NCBI GenBank assembly: GCA_022428285.1
Contig: JAKMCX010000109.1
Coordinates: 1 to 39,549 of the forward strand
From: Flavobacteriales bacterium
GTDB lineage: Bacteria; Bacteroidota; Bacteroidia; Flavobacteriales_D; Sanyastnellaceae
Length of the DNA: 39,549 bases
Reading direction: 5' to 3'
The notes beneath the pieces were generated by a model. The model saw only the letters and a program-made list of their open reading frames with translations. It was not told where the DNA came from and did not search any database. The position numbers and the translations under genes were made by a program. The first letter of the stretch is position 1. Every line of letters begins with the position of its first letter. Shown here one piece after another: positions 24,544-32,834 of this stretch.

Positions 24544-27420
24544 ATGTTCCGAACCATTTCAAGGGCTATTGCGCTGTCCATCATCGTTCTGTGTGCACCA
24601 TCAGCATGGGCTCAAAGCGCCACGCTAGAGGTCACCGTTGAAGGCCTGTTTGCAGGTGCCAATGCCACTTTGACCCTCGAGCGGGGCGTTGGTGGTCTGC
24701 ACGACGCAGCCCTCACAGGGTCAGGAGAAACCCAACCTGTTGGGCATACTTTTCAGGTGGATGCTGGCCCTTGGTTGCTGTCCATAGATGCACCCGGCTA
24801 CTTCACGCCTGCCGCCCAAACAGTGGAAGTCAGCGGCAATGCCATGGTCACGTTGGACGTGGCACTGCTGCAGGGAGACAGCACCTCCTATACTTTTAAT
24901 TGGGAAGAAGATGGAAGCTATGCTGGACATGCCACCGAGTTTGTTCCAGCCGCTCCTCCTGTGATTGAGGTTTTGGGTGAGGCCCATGAAGTGCCCGCGG
25001 GGTTCAGCGCGCAGACTTTGTTTCAGCAGTTTGGCTTCGTGCTGGATGACCATGAACTGTCATGGACCACGGATGATGCTTTCAAACTCCATGAGACGGT
25101 TTCTTCCTTGCCGTATCCACGGGTGAATGCCGATGAGAATGGCACACCGGTCACGGCCGTTTGGCGGTTGACCGAGGACATGCTCGATGGAGACTACATG
25201 GTAGAGACCATCGCCGGAACAGAGGTCATTACGGTGGCCAAGGATGCATTTACTTACGCCGCTCCGCTGGTGGTCAACTTTGACGGCGATCAAGGACAGT
25301 TTTTTAGCCGCAGGCTCTTCAAAGCCCTGCTCTCACATCTCACAGACGAAGGGACCCAAAGCAATTTGGTCCAAAGCATTGCCACCGATCGATATGGAGT
25401 CGAGTTTATGGTGCCCAGTCCTGAGCTCGAGGATTTAATGAGCGAGACACAAACCAATTTCCAGCCCTTTCCAGCTTGGGAGAAATTGCAAATCATGGGA
25501 CTGCTCGAGGAGTTTCCCGTAGGCATGAGAAAGCAGGACGGCCTCTCAAAACTTGTGCGCCGGATCAATGGTCAGCCCAACCCCTTCTACCCGACTGCCC
25601 CCGCCATTGCCTGGACAGGAATGGAAACCATCGAATGGATGGAGAGCGGTTTCGCCAATTTTTCGATCGACTACATCCACCGTTTGGTGCTGCATGAGAA
25701 GGCACACTTTCTGTGGGAATACACCTTTGATGACGACCTGAGGTCGGATTGGACAGGCCTCGGCGGATGGTTTGAGGACCCCAATGCACCCAGCGGCTGG
25801 TCGAGCACCTTGACGACGGAATTCGTGAGTGCTTACGCGCATGCCATGAACCCCAATGAGGACATGGCAGAGAGCATCGCCTATTACATTTCAAACCCTT
25901 TGGTGCTGTCGACCCACGCTCCCGACAAATATGACTTTATCCGCGACCGGGTCATGCACGGCTCCCGATACGTTGCCCTGATCGCTGAGGAATTGACTTT
26001 TGAGGTCTTCAACTTGTTTCCTGACTACACCTATCCAGGTAAAATTGTGGGCACCCAAGTTCAGGTTGTGGGCAACCCCGAAGATGACAAGGAGCTCACC
26101 CTTACAGTGCACTTGCACAGCGACGACCCCAATGTGGATGGCGCCGCCAGTGGTCAGGTGCGTTTTGTGAGCGCGGTCGGCACCATTTTCGACATGTGGT
26201 TGGCCCCGCAGAATGGTTCTAGTGACTCCATTCTCACCGGGACCCTCACACTGAACAAACACATGAAGTCAGGCTGGTGGAACTTCGATGGACTCCACCT
26301 TTGGGATGCCGTGGGGAACGACCGGTATGAGAGCCCCGCTACCATAGGATTGCGGATGTTTCTGAACAACCCTTTGGAAGACATCACCCCCCCAGAATAC
26401 ATGGATGGGAGCTTTGTTATGGAAGAGGCGGCTCAAATCGAAGTGGGCAATGGTGCTGATGGACCGGGCACGGTTCCTGGCATCACTGTGAGCTATGATA
26501 CTTGGGACAAGATTCCACTCAGCCGAGGATTGACCCGCGTCTCTTTTCCGACCACTGACCCAGACTACGGACACCGATACTCCATGGACATCCAATCCAA
26601 TCAATTCGAGTCAAACGGTTACGAGGAGGTCAAGCACCACGAAATGGAGCTGCCCGTGCCCCATTATTTTCCGACGGGTCACTACACCGTGAATTTCGCG
26701 GGTGCCGACGATGTCGCTGGCAACAGCTCGCTCATATACTTCACTGGAGACCCCAACTACTCCAATGCAGATGGCGTTCACGTTTTTGCAGAAGACCGGG
26801 ATTCGGTCTTTATGGAAACCACATATCCCGATCTGCTGCCGCCAGTGGTGGATCTGAACAGCTTCGTCATCGATGCGGCGCCCACCAATCCAGAGGCGCC
26901 CAATGGAGAAACGCTGGTCACATTTACGCTCACAGTCCAAGACACCAGCGGGTTTGATGACTTTGCTTCAGGCATCAAAAACCTGACCTACACCTTGAGG
27001 AACCCTGTGGGCGAGGAATTTCACCAAGATGCATGGGAAGAATTCGGAGGCGCCAACTTCTATTACGCTGTGTATCCACCTGAGGGCGCCAACGAATGGA
27101 CGGAAGTGACCTTGACCACCCTTTTGCCGGCAGGATCTATACCCGGAACCTGGGGGGTCTCGGCCATCAGCGTTCGGGACCGCGCGCTCAATGTGAAGCG
27201 CTACAGCTTTGTGGAGTATGTGCAATTCGTGTTGGACGAAAGCCCCTGCCCTGCTGACTTGGACGGCAACGGCCAAATTGGCGCTCCTGACTTGTTGATG
27301 GTGCTCGCTGAATTCGGCTGCTTGCAAAACTGTGGGATTGCAGACATTGACGGCAACGACCAGGTGGATGTCGGTGATGCTTTGTTGTTCCTCGCGGACT
27401 ATGGAACAGCGTGTGACTGA
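24544..27420 (+). CDS. Large secreted protein with HExxH metallopeptidase motif and dockerin-like C-terminus
   Basis: The protein has 958 residues from the ATG at 24544, which starts the signal peptide (MFRTISRAIALSIIVLCAPSAWAQ). Residues 25-110 are a carboxypeptidase-regulatory-like beta domain. Residues about 240-460 contain a putative zinc peptidase core: RLVLHEKAHFLWE with His384, Glu385 and His388, followed by EFVSAYAHAMNPNEDMAESIAYY (residues 426-448). The 'YA...NPxEDxAE' block is the pattern seen in lethal-factor-like and related gluzincin peptidases, where its Glu completes the zinc site. Ig-like domains follow to about residue 895, and the last 59 residues form a double EF-hand module (DLDGNGQIGAPD, DIDGNDQVDVGD). 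The gene starts 29 bases after the DUF4249 gene, in the receptor unit. Protease activity is inferred from motifs only. Confidence 0.8.
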   Translation: MFRTISRAIALSIIVLCAPSAWAQSATLEVTVEGLFAGANATLTLERGVGGLHDAALTGSGETQPVGHTFQVDAGPWLLSIDAPGYFTPAAQTVEVSGNAMVTLDVALLQGDSTSYTFNWEEDGSYAGHATEFVPAAPPVIEVLGEAHEVPAGFSAQTLFQQFGFVLDDHELSWTTDDAFKLHETVSSLPYPRVNADENGTPVTAVWRLTEDMLDGDYMVETIAGTEVITVAKDAFTYAAPLVVNFDGDQGQFFSRRLFKALLSHLTDEGTQSNLVQSIATDRYGVEFMVPSPELEDLMSETQTNFQPFPAWEKLQIMGLLEEFPVGMRKQDGLSKLVRRINGQPNPFYPTAPAIAWTGMETIEWMESGFANFSIDYIHRLVLHEKAHFLWEYTFDDDLRSDWTGLGGWFEDPNAPSGWSSTLTTEFVSAYAHAMNPNEDMAESIAYYISNPLVLSTHAPDKYDFIRDRVMHGSRYVALIAEELTFEVFNLFPDYTYPGKIVGTQVQVVGNPEDDKELTLTVHLHSDDPNVDGAASGQVRFVSAVGTIFDMWLAPQNGSSDSILTGTLTLNKHMKSGWWNFDGLHLWDAVGNDRYESPATIGLRMFLNNPLEDITPPEYMDGSFVMEEAAQIEVGNGADGPGTVPGITVSYDTWDKIPLSRGLTRVSFPTTDPDYGHRYSMDIQSNQFESNGYEEVKHHEMELPVPHYFPTGHYTVNFAGADDVAGNSSLIYFTGDPNYSNADGVHVFAEDRDSVFMETTYPDLLPPVVDLNSFVIDAAPTNPEAPNGETLVTFTLTVQDTSGFDDFASGIKNLTYTLRNPVGEEFHQDAWEEFGGANFYYAVYPPEGANEWTEVTLTTLLPAGSIPGTWGVSAISVRDRALNVKRYSFVEYVQFVLDESPCPADLDGNGQIGAPDLLMVLAEFGCLQNCGIADIDGNDQVDVGDALLFLADYGTACD

Positions 27421-27443
27421 ATGCCGGAGACTACCTTCGGGCC

Positions 27444-28484
27444 ATGCGATTTGTCTTTGTCTTTTTGTCCCTGTTTGTGGGGATCCTTGTTCAAGCCCAA
27501 ACCCCAAGCAGCATCGAAGCGGTCGAGTATGACCCCGATGGCAACCGATGGTTTGTGAGCAACGAGAGCAGTTTGCTGGTCACCGAAGACCAGGGCGAGA
27601 GTTGGTCTTTTTTTGGTGAAGCGTCCGCTTCGCATGGCATGGAAGTCATGAATGGCGTCCTCTATGCCATAGGCGGCAATGTCATCCGGGCATATTCCTT
27701 GGAATCGGCAGAATTTCTGGGGTCATTGGTGATTCCCGGGGTCGGTTTTCTCAACGGGATGGGCAGCGATGGAAACTCCATGCTGGTGGTCAGCGACTTT
27801 CAAGGAAACAGGCTTTATACCATCAACGCTGAAGCGCCCGAAGAAATGTCCTATGCTCTGCTGACTGGAAACCTTGGCGAAACGCCCAATGGCGTCGTGG
27901 TCGACACCGACAACAACAGGGCCATCGTTGTCTGCTGGGGCAACAACGCCGACATCCTGTCCGTGGATTTGGAAAGTGGTGATGTCAGCACCTTGGTGGA
28001 CGGTTCAGGACTTGGAAACCTCGACGGTATTGACAACGATGGGGACGGCCAGTATTATGTTAGCTCATGGTCTCCCACTCGGATCACGCGGTTCAACGCA
28101 GACTTTACCGAGTCTGAGACGGTTGTGACGGGTTCGGCAGGTCTTTCGAGTCCAGCAGACATCAGCTATGCCGTGGCTTTGGATACACTGGGTGTGGCCA
28201 ATTCCGGGACCGATGTCGTGACCTTTCATGGTTTTGGGAGTGCCCCATCTGGCGTGGTCGAAGCCGCAGGATTCTCAGCCCAACGTGCGGGAATGGACAT
28301 GCTGATCGACATGCAAGCTGGCCGCATGGTGCACCTTACGGCCTACGATGCCTCGGGAAGGATTTTGGTGAAGCGCTCTGAGTATTTGCCCTCCGGACAA
28401 ATGCGTTGGGCTTGGCCCCTTCAAAATCACCAAGCGGGATTCGTCAAGCTCCGCTGTGGTGACCTGGTCATCACCCTGCGTTGA
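27444..28484 (+). CDS. Secreted NHL/SMP-30-like beta-propeller protein
   Basis: The protein has 346 residues with a clean signal peptide (MRFVFVFLSLFVGILVQAQ). Residues about 20-270 show propeller-like repeats with VEYDPDGNRWFVSNES, VVSDFQGNRLYTI, TPNGVVVDTDNNRAIVVCWG, LDGIDNDGDGQYYVSSW and ISYAVALDTLGVANSG. This is the NHL/SMP-30/YVTN kind of fold. The last 65 residues (MLIDMQAGRMVHLTAYDASGRIL... then AGFVKLRCGDLVITLR) are a weak type-A T9SS tail. It follows the metallopeptidase-like gene by 23 bases and is probably the last gene of the TonB-receptor unit. Its 3' end overlaps the convergent DUF2490 gene by 14 bases. The ligand is unknown. Confidence 0.75.
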   Translation: MRFVFVFLSLFVGILVQAQTPSSIEAVEYDPDGNRWFVSNESSLLVTEDQGESWSFFGEASASHGMEVMNGVLYAIGGNVIRAYSLESAEFLGSLVIPGVGFLNGMGSDGNSMLVVSDFQGNRLYTINAEAPEEMSYALLTGNLGETPNGVVVDTDNNRAIVVCWGNNADILSVDLESGDVSTLVDGSGLGNLDGIDNDGDGQYYVSSWSPTRITRFNADFTESETVVTGSAGLSSPADISYAVALDTLGVANSGTDVVTFHGFGSAPSGVVEAAGFSAQRAGMDMLIDMQAGRMVHLTAYDASGRILVKRSEYLPSGQMRWAWPLQNHQAGFVKLRCGDLVITLR

Positions 28485-29301
28485 CCTTCTTTGACTTGAG
28501 CTTGAGGCGGTAACGCCACTGAAGGCCAACCGTCCAGTCCACAGCGCCTGCGCGGCGCAAGTCGTCTATACCGGCCCCTAATTCGAACAGCGAGACGCCG
28601 GGGGGTGCAGGATTGTACCGGCCCTCCCAGTCCCTTTGAAGGAAGACTCGAATTTTCTGACGCTTCCCCACTTTGGTGCCTGTAGCCAGCCTCATGCGCC
28701 AGGTGCCATCGGGTTGCCACCCGTCGGGCACAACAGGGACAAACCGTTCTACCGCGAACACAGGGTCCCATTTGAATCCTTTGATGTTGTAACCCACTTC
28801 ACATTTGAAGCGCCACATTTTACGGGCTGCCTCAGCGGCCGGGTCGCCGCCGCCTTTGAGCTGAACCGCTGTTTGTTTTTGGAATCGGATTCGGGTTTCA
28901 AATTCCCACCTGCCAGCTTCGAATGAAGCGCCGTGTTCAGCTTGCAAGCGGATGAACCGATCTACGCCTTGTACGTCGCCTTTGCGGTCAGGGCTCGAGG
29001 TGTGTCTCAACCCAACACCCAATGATTGGGTCTTGCTCCATGCATTCCACCTGGGACTCCAGCTGCACCCGAGCTGCTGCAATTGACGGTCAAACGATGA
29101 CAGGTCACCGTCCCAACGCCACTGCTGGTTCAGCACGACAGACACCCCCTTCCAAGGCTTGAAACCAATAGAAACACCGCTCCAACCCCTCCAATCTGTG
29201 GTGTCCGATGTTTCGCCGCCATTGACTGGCGGATTGAAGATCTGAGCCTGCAAAACCCCTCCCCAAAAAAGAAGGGCACTGAACAGCAGGGTGCGCATCA
29301 T
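28471..29301 (-). CDS. DUF2490-like outer-membrane barrel protein
   Basis: The protein has 276 residues with a signal peptide (MMRTLLFSALLFWGGVLQAQ). The mature part has short amphipathic strands with alternating aromatic residues (VSVVLNQQWRWDGDLSSFDR, SLGVGLRHTSS, WEFETRIRFQKQ, WRFKCEVGYNIKGF, VDWTVGLQWRYRLKL). This matches the DUF2490 pattern of predicted outer-membrane beta-barrels of Bacteroidota. It starts inside the stop codon of the DUF4956 gene (ATGA overlap) and is the last gene of the seven-gene minus-strand run, so translational coupling to the polyphosphate genes is likely. A role as a pore or outer-membrane element of that system is inference. Confidence 0.7.
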   Translation of the reverse strand: MMRTLLFSALLFWGGVLQAQIFNPPVNGGETSDTTDWRGWSGVSIGFKPWKGVSVVLNQQWRWDGDLSSFDRQLQQLGCSWSPRWNAWSKTQSLGVGLRHTSSPDRKGDVQGVDRFIRLQAEHGASFEAGRWEFETRIRFQKQTAVQLKGGGDPAAEAARKMWRFKCEVGYNIKGFKWDPVFAVERFVPVVPDGWQPDGTWRMRLATGTKVGKRQKIRVFLQRDWEGRYNPAPPGVSLFELGAGIDDLRRAGAVDWTVGLQWRYRLKLKSKKVNAG

Positions 29302-29897
29302 ATGTTGTCGCTCGGGTCGATGTGTTCAGAGTGGTCCTCACCTCGGTAAGAAACCTTGATGACAGCGGTCTCTCGGAGCAGGTCTATGTTGCCGATTTCG
29401 ATGCGCTCAACATCTTCGCCAATGCGCTCTTCCAAATCTGCCCGGAGGGCTTCCCGCTTGTCTTTTTGCAAGTATTCGATGCGGTCATAGACCACGCGCT
29501 TCGTCACCAAGTGCTCCACAAACATCAACCGTTCCAATGCAAAGGCGATGAACCACAGCGACATGTTGCCCACTGCAACGGGCACTTCACCCATAGAGCC
29601 CGGAGCCAATGCGTTCATGACGGCAAGGGCAATGACCACAAACAAGTAGGTCATCTCACGGATGGGCACCACGTTGGTCCTGTATCGGATGATGCCGAAA
29701 ATGGCGAACAGCCCCAAGGCAAATGCCAAGTCGAGCTCCACACCGCTGAGCATCCGACACAGCAAAAAGACCGAAGCGCTCACCATCATAAACGTGAACA
29801 CATAATCCCGGCGTTTGGCCTTGGATTGATAGATCATTCGAACAATGATCCAGCACGATAGCAGGTTGGCTGCGAAATGCAGGGCGATTTCAGTCAT
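29298..29897 (-). CDS. DUF4956 membrane protein, partner of the VTC polymerase
   Basis: The protein has 199 residues from the ATG at 29897; upstream in-frame codons to 29927 lie inside the preceding gene. Transmembrane helices are predicted near residues 3-21, 33-52, 57-75 and 80-98, with the conserved motif FGIIRYRTNVVPIREMTYLFV in and after the third. The soluble C-terminal half (EYLQKDKREALRADLEERIG...) is cytoplasmic-looking and has an alpha-beta pattern. DUF4956 genes recur next to VTC-domain polyphosphate polymerase genes across bacteria and have been proposed to help move or anchor the polymer. Here the gene starts five bases after the VTC stop and overlaps the DUF2490 gene by four bases. 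Confidence 0.85.
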   Translation of the reverse strand: MTEIALHFAANLLSCWIIVRMIYQSKAKRRDYVFTFMMVSASVFLLCRMLSGVELDLAFALGLFAIFGIIRYRTNVVPIREMTYLFVVIALAVMNALAPGSMGEVPVAVGNMSLWFIAFALERLMFVEHLVTKRVVYDRIEYLQKDKREALRADLEERIGEDVERIEIGNIDLLRETAVIKVSYRGEDHSEHIDPSDNI

Positions 29898-29902
29898 GTC
29901 GG

Positions 29903-30787
29903 TTAGGCTTGCAGGTCCCCGGCCCAAGATTGTGCATCCATGAGCCTACGATATGTCGCAAGGTAAGCGCGGCCCGCGATGTTGCCATCTCTGGCAAGCC
30001 GGGATACGGTGTATTTGCTCATGCTCGTCCTTCTGCCGATCATGCCTTTGCGTTCATTCTGACTGCGAAGCCAAAGCTGAATTGGGCTGTATCGGTCAGG
30101 TCTTGGTTGCTTTACTTCTATGATGGCCAGACCCTGAAGCAATGGGGCGTCGGAATCCCCCAACAGTTGTGCATTCAGAATCCGGTCCACCGTCACCCTT
30201 TCGTTGCGGGCGAAATCGACAAAGGTGGTCCGGCTAAAACCGCCGGATAGTCGGGCGGTCAATTCATGGGGACTGCGCATCCGCTGGTCCAAAAACGCCA
30301 ACTCTTCTGCGCTCAAGACGGGGGAAACACCTGTGCTGGTCTCCATGCGCTCCTTGGAAGTCCGGCCTCCGGGTAGCCGTTGTTTGACTTCCAGAAAAGT
30401 CATGTCGTTGCTGGCATAACGCCGCTTTCGGATTTTCATCCGCCGCGCCTTGCCCCGGAGGTGGTCTTGAAGAAACTGATCGCCAGGCAACTCGAAGTAG
30501 AGGTTGTCATAGCGGCATTCAACATCTCCCGCTACTGAAAGCACATGCGCGTGTTGTGCCATGGCCTCTACCAACTGAGGAAGCCATGATTCTGGAACAA
30601 CATATTTGGTGTCGAACCTGCGCATCAATTGCACAGCATCCAATGCGCCCAAATTTGTTTGGGGCAATGTGGCCAAAGCGGCGGTTAAGGTGTCAGACAA
30701 GGTGTTCTTCACGGCGCGTTGAAAATACAACTGTGGCGTCCTTTTGGTTGCTTGTGCCTTCCGAAACAAAGGCCGAAGTGCAGGCAC
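29903..30787 (-). CDS. VTC-domain polyphosphate polymerase
   Basis: The protein has 294 residues from a GTG at 30787; a GTG at 30712 (VKNTLSDTL) is an equally plausible start and would remove 25 poorly conserved residues. No ATG is available. The VTC tunnel-fold motifs are in order: RFDTKYVVP (residues 57-65), YDNLYFELP (93-101), MKIRKRRY (117-124), FLEVKQR (131-137), KERMET (145-150), then VDFARNERVTVD, AIIEVKQPRPDR and RTSMSKYTVSR. These supply the basic residues that bind the phosphate chain and the acidic metal ligands known from yeast Vtc4. The enzyme is expected to make polyphosphate from ATP at the inner membrane. It lies eight bases after the YdbT-like gene and directly before DUF4956. 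Confidence 0.85.
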   Translation of the reverse strand: MPALRPLFRKAQATKRTPQLYFQRAVKNTLSDTLTAALATLPQTNLGALDAVQLMRRFDTKYVVPESWLPQLVEAMAQHAHVLSVAGDVECRYDNLYFELPGDQFLQDHLRGKARRMKIRKRRYASNDMTFLEVKQRLPGGRTSKERMETSTGVSPVLSAEELAFLDQRMRSPHELTARLSGGFSRTTFVDFARNERVTVDRILNAQLLGDSDAPLLQGLAIIEVKQPRPDRYSPIQLWLRSQNERKGMIGRRTSMSKYTVSRLARDGNIAGRAYLATYRRLMDAQSWAGDLQA

Positions 30788-30795
30788 GCAAACTT

Positions 30796-32286
30796 TTATT
30801 CTGCTGCAAGCCGCGACGGGGCTGGCTGGGCGGCATGCAATTGGTTGAGGGCGAAATCCCGGATCAGTGATGCGTCATCGCTGTGGACGTAATCGAAGCT
30901 GCGTCCCCCTGCAGCAGTATGGAAGACGAGGTGCCCAATTTGGCGCCTTTCCAACAGCGCATTGCGCTTCCATTCCACCCCCTGCAGCTGGCTCATTTTG
31001 AGGACCGTTCTGTTTTGCCAAAACCACCCCTTTTCCATGATGACGCAATCGGCAAAGACGCGCAGCCGGTAAGCGCTGTACCTCTTTCCTGTGGTCCAGT
31101 AAACCCCCATCAACCACATGGTTGAAAGCAGTATGTGTGTTGTGCTCGGTTCGGTCATCAAGAGCAGCGCTGGAATGGACGCTGCAGCAAACAGAAGCCA
31201 ACGCAACCTCCTCACGGGCGCCACGTCAAAGGCCTTGTTTTCCTCATTAAAATCAGGATAAAGGGCCGATTCCATGGCCGTCCTGTGCACCGGTTCCATC
31301 GCCGGTATGAAGACCCTCAATCCTCCTGAACCCTCGGCTTGGGCCTGGCGAATCCGCAAGGTTTCGTAACCCAGCAGCCTTCGGATCCAATTGCTCTTCC
31401 ACTCGGTCAGGTGGATTTTGTCAAAGGGCACCTCAAAGGCATTGCGCCGCAAAAGTCCCATTTGGAGTTTCAGTCCATCCCGTCCCAAGGTGCTGTTTAA
31501 CCGCCAATACCGAAGAAGGACCGAGCCGAGGCTCGTCAAAACGCCGATGCTGCCCATGACCACCAGCCCTGGAATAAACAGCAAGACTGAAGTCAAGCCC
31601 AGGGCCGACAACAGCACAACAGGCACTCCGTCCAACCACTGAGAGACCTGCTCTTCTGCCCCTTGAAACAAGGACAGAAACAAGGCCAAACCTAGAAAAG
31701 CGTTTTTGAAGTGGTTCTGGCTCAGCCCCACCTTTAACAGTCCACGAAAGTCCAGCGCGACCAGAGGTTGGCCCTCTGGCTCCTGATCCGGGGCGTCGTC
31801 TGCCCGCTGTCCTTCTTCTTCGCCCAAGGTGGTCGCGGCCATCTTGCTGTTGAGGAATTGCTGGAGCACTGTGGCTTCGGACTTCCGAATGGCCACCAAT
31901 TCCAACTCGCTTCCGCTGGATCCGGCTGTATCGACACGAACCCCAGTGAGCCCAAAGACTTGCTGGATGGGGCCTTGGAAGAGTTGGACCGCTTGGATCC
32001 GGTCAAAAGGAATTTGAAGCCGCTCCCGCTGAAAAATGCCGCGCTCTACAATCAGGGCATCGGATGAGATGTAGAAATGGAAGCGCAAGTAGTACAGCAG
32101 TGCAAAGGCGCCGATCAAAACAAGCACTGCAGGCAGGATCAGCAGGTGATACCATTTGAGTTCGCCAAGTGTGGCCCCAATGAGGATGGGCCAAGAGGAC
32201 TGTATGACCTTCCACGTGAATTGGGCACCGATGATAAACACCCCCAATGGATGCTGCCTTTTGGGTGCTTCAAAGTCCATGTTCAT
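30796..32286 (-). CDS. YdbT-like membrane protein with repeated bacterial PH domains
   Basis: The protein has 496 residues with several hydrophobic segments: near 17-38, a pair near 48-68, 205-220, a pair at 230-265, and a pair near 375-400. Between them are bacterial PH (bPH2) domains with the typical start 'FYISSDALIVERGIFQRERLQIPFDRIQAVQLFQGPIQQVFG' style pattern, seen in the first (about 70-150), a second (about 275-345: DGLKLQMGLLRRNAFEVPFDKI) and a third (about 405-480: DCVIMEKGWFWQNRTVLKMSQL). This is the Bacillus YdbT architecture. Its start overlaps the YdbS-like gene by four bases (ATGA), the usual ydbS-ydbT pairing. Bacillus YdbST affects sensitivity to certain bacteriocins, but the biochemical role is not settled. 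Confidence 0.85.
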   Translation of the reverse strand: MNMDFEAPKRQHPLGVFIIGAQFTWKVIQSSWPILIGATLGELKWYHLLILPAVLVLIGAFALLYYLRFHFYISSDALIVERGIFQRERLQIPFDRIQAVQLFQGPIQQVFGLTGVRVDTAGSSGSELELVAIRKSEATVLQQFLNSKMAATTLGEEEGQRADDAPDQEPEGQPLVALDFRGLLKVGLSQNHFKNAFLGLALFLSLFQGAEEQVSQWLDGVPVVLLSALGLTSVLLFIPGLVVMGSIGVLTSLGSVLLRYWRLNSTLGRDGLKLQMGLLRRNAFEVPFDKIHLTEWKSNWIRRLLGYETLRIRQAQAEGSGGLRVFIPAMEPVHRTAMESALYPDFNEENKAFDVAPVRRLRWLLFAAASIPALLLMTEPSTTHILLSTMWLMGVYWTTGKRYSAYRLRVFADCVIMEKGWFWQNRTVLKMSQLQGVEWKRNALLERRQIGHLVFHTAAGGRSFDYVHSDDASLIRDFALNQLHAAQPAPSRLAAE

Positions 32287-32834
32287 CTTCGCGTTCGCGC
32301 TTCGATGACGGTGCGCAACGCTTGGGCATCGGCGTCTTCAAGTCCTGCGATGCGCAGGTTGCCACTTCCGCCTGCGGTAAACAACTTGAGGTGGTTTAAC
32401 CCGAGCTTTCTGGATACCGGGCCTTGGCTCAATTCAGAATGCTGGATCATACCAAAGGGCACAGTGGTGGTCGAACGAAACAGCCAGCCCGTTCGGTAGG
32501 TGATGTCGCGCTCCCGCACGGCATAACCCCGCCGAGGAAAACCCTTCCATTCCTCCAGAAACCACAACAGCGCAAAGATCATTTGAACGCTCACGGGCCA
32601 ATACCATGCGCTGAATTCAGCCATGTCTTCGTAGCCGCCCAGCTTGTGCATCAGGAATGGCGTGAGCCCCGCGGCGAGCACCACCAGTTGCACCAACGCC
32701 CAAAATGCCAGCCGCATGCCCCGGTATTTTTTGCTGATGGGGAGGTATTCAACCTCTTCCAAGCGGGGAAGTTGGGTGAGGTCTAAAGGAGGATTGGAAG
32801 CGGTTGAAATGTCCATGTCCTGTCCGATGTTCAC
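32283..32834 (-). CDS. YdbS-like membrane protein with one bacterial PH domain
   Basis: The protein has 183 residues from a GTG at 32834 that overlaps the esterase stop as GTGA; an ATG at 32816 is the alternative. After a short N-terminal tail there are two hydrophobic helices (about 41-62 and 78-93), then one bPH2 domain with GYAVRERDITYRTGWLFRST, TTVPFGMIQHSELSQGPVSR and FTAGGSGNLRIAGL. This is the YdbS form, paired with the YdbT-like gene directly downstream. The signature 'ditYrtGwlfr..t.vPf..IQh.e' is well kept. Tight coupling to esterase, YdbT and VTC genes places both PH proteins within the same transcription unit. Confidence 0.85.
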   Translation of the reverse strand: MNIGQDMDISTASNPPLDLTQLPRLEEVEYLPISKKYRGMRLAFWALVQLVVLAAGLTPFLMHKLGGYEDMAEFSAWYWPVSVQMIFALLWFLEEWKGFPRRGYAVRERDITYRTGWLFRSTTTVPFGMIQHSELSQGPVSRKLGLNHLKLFTAGGSGNLRIAGLEDADAQALRTVIEARTRR

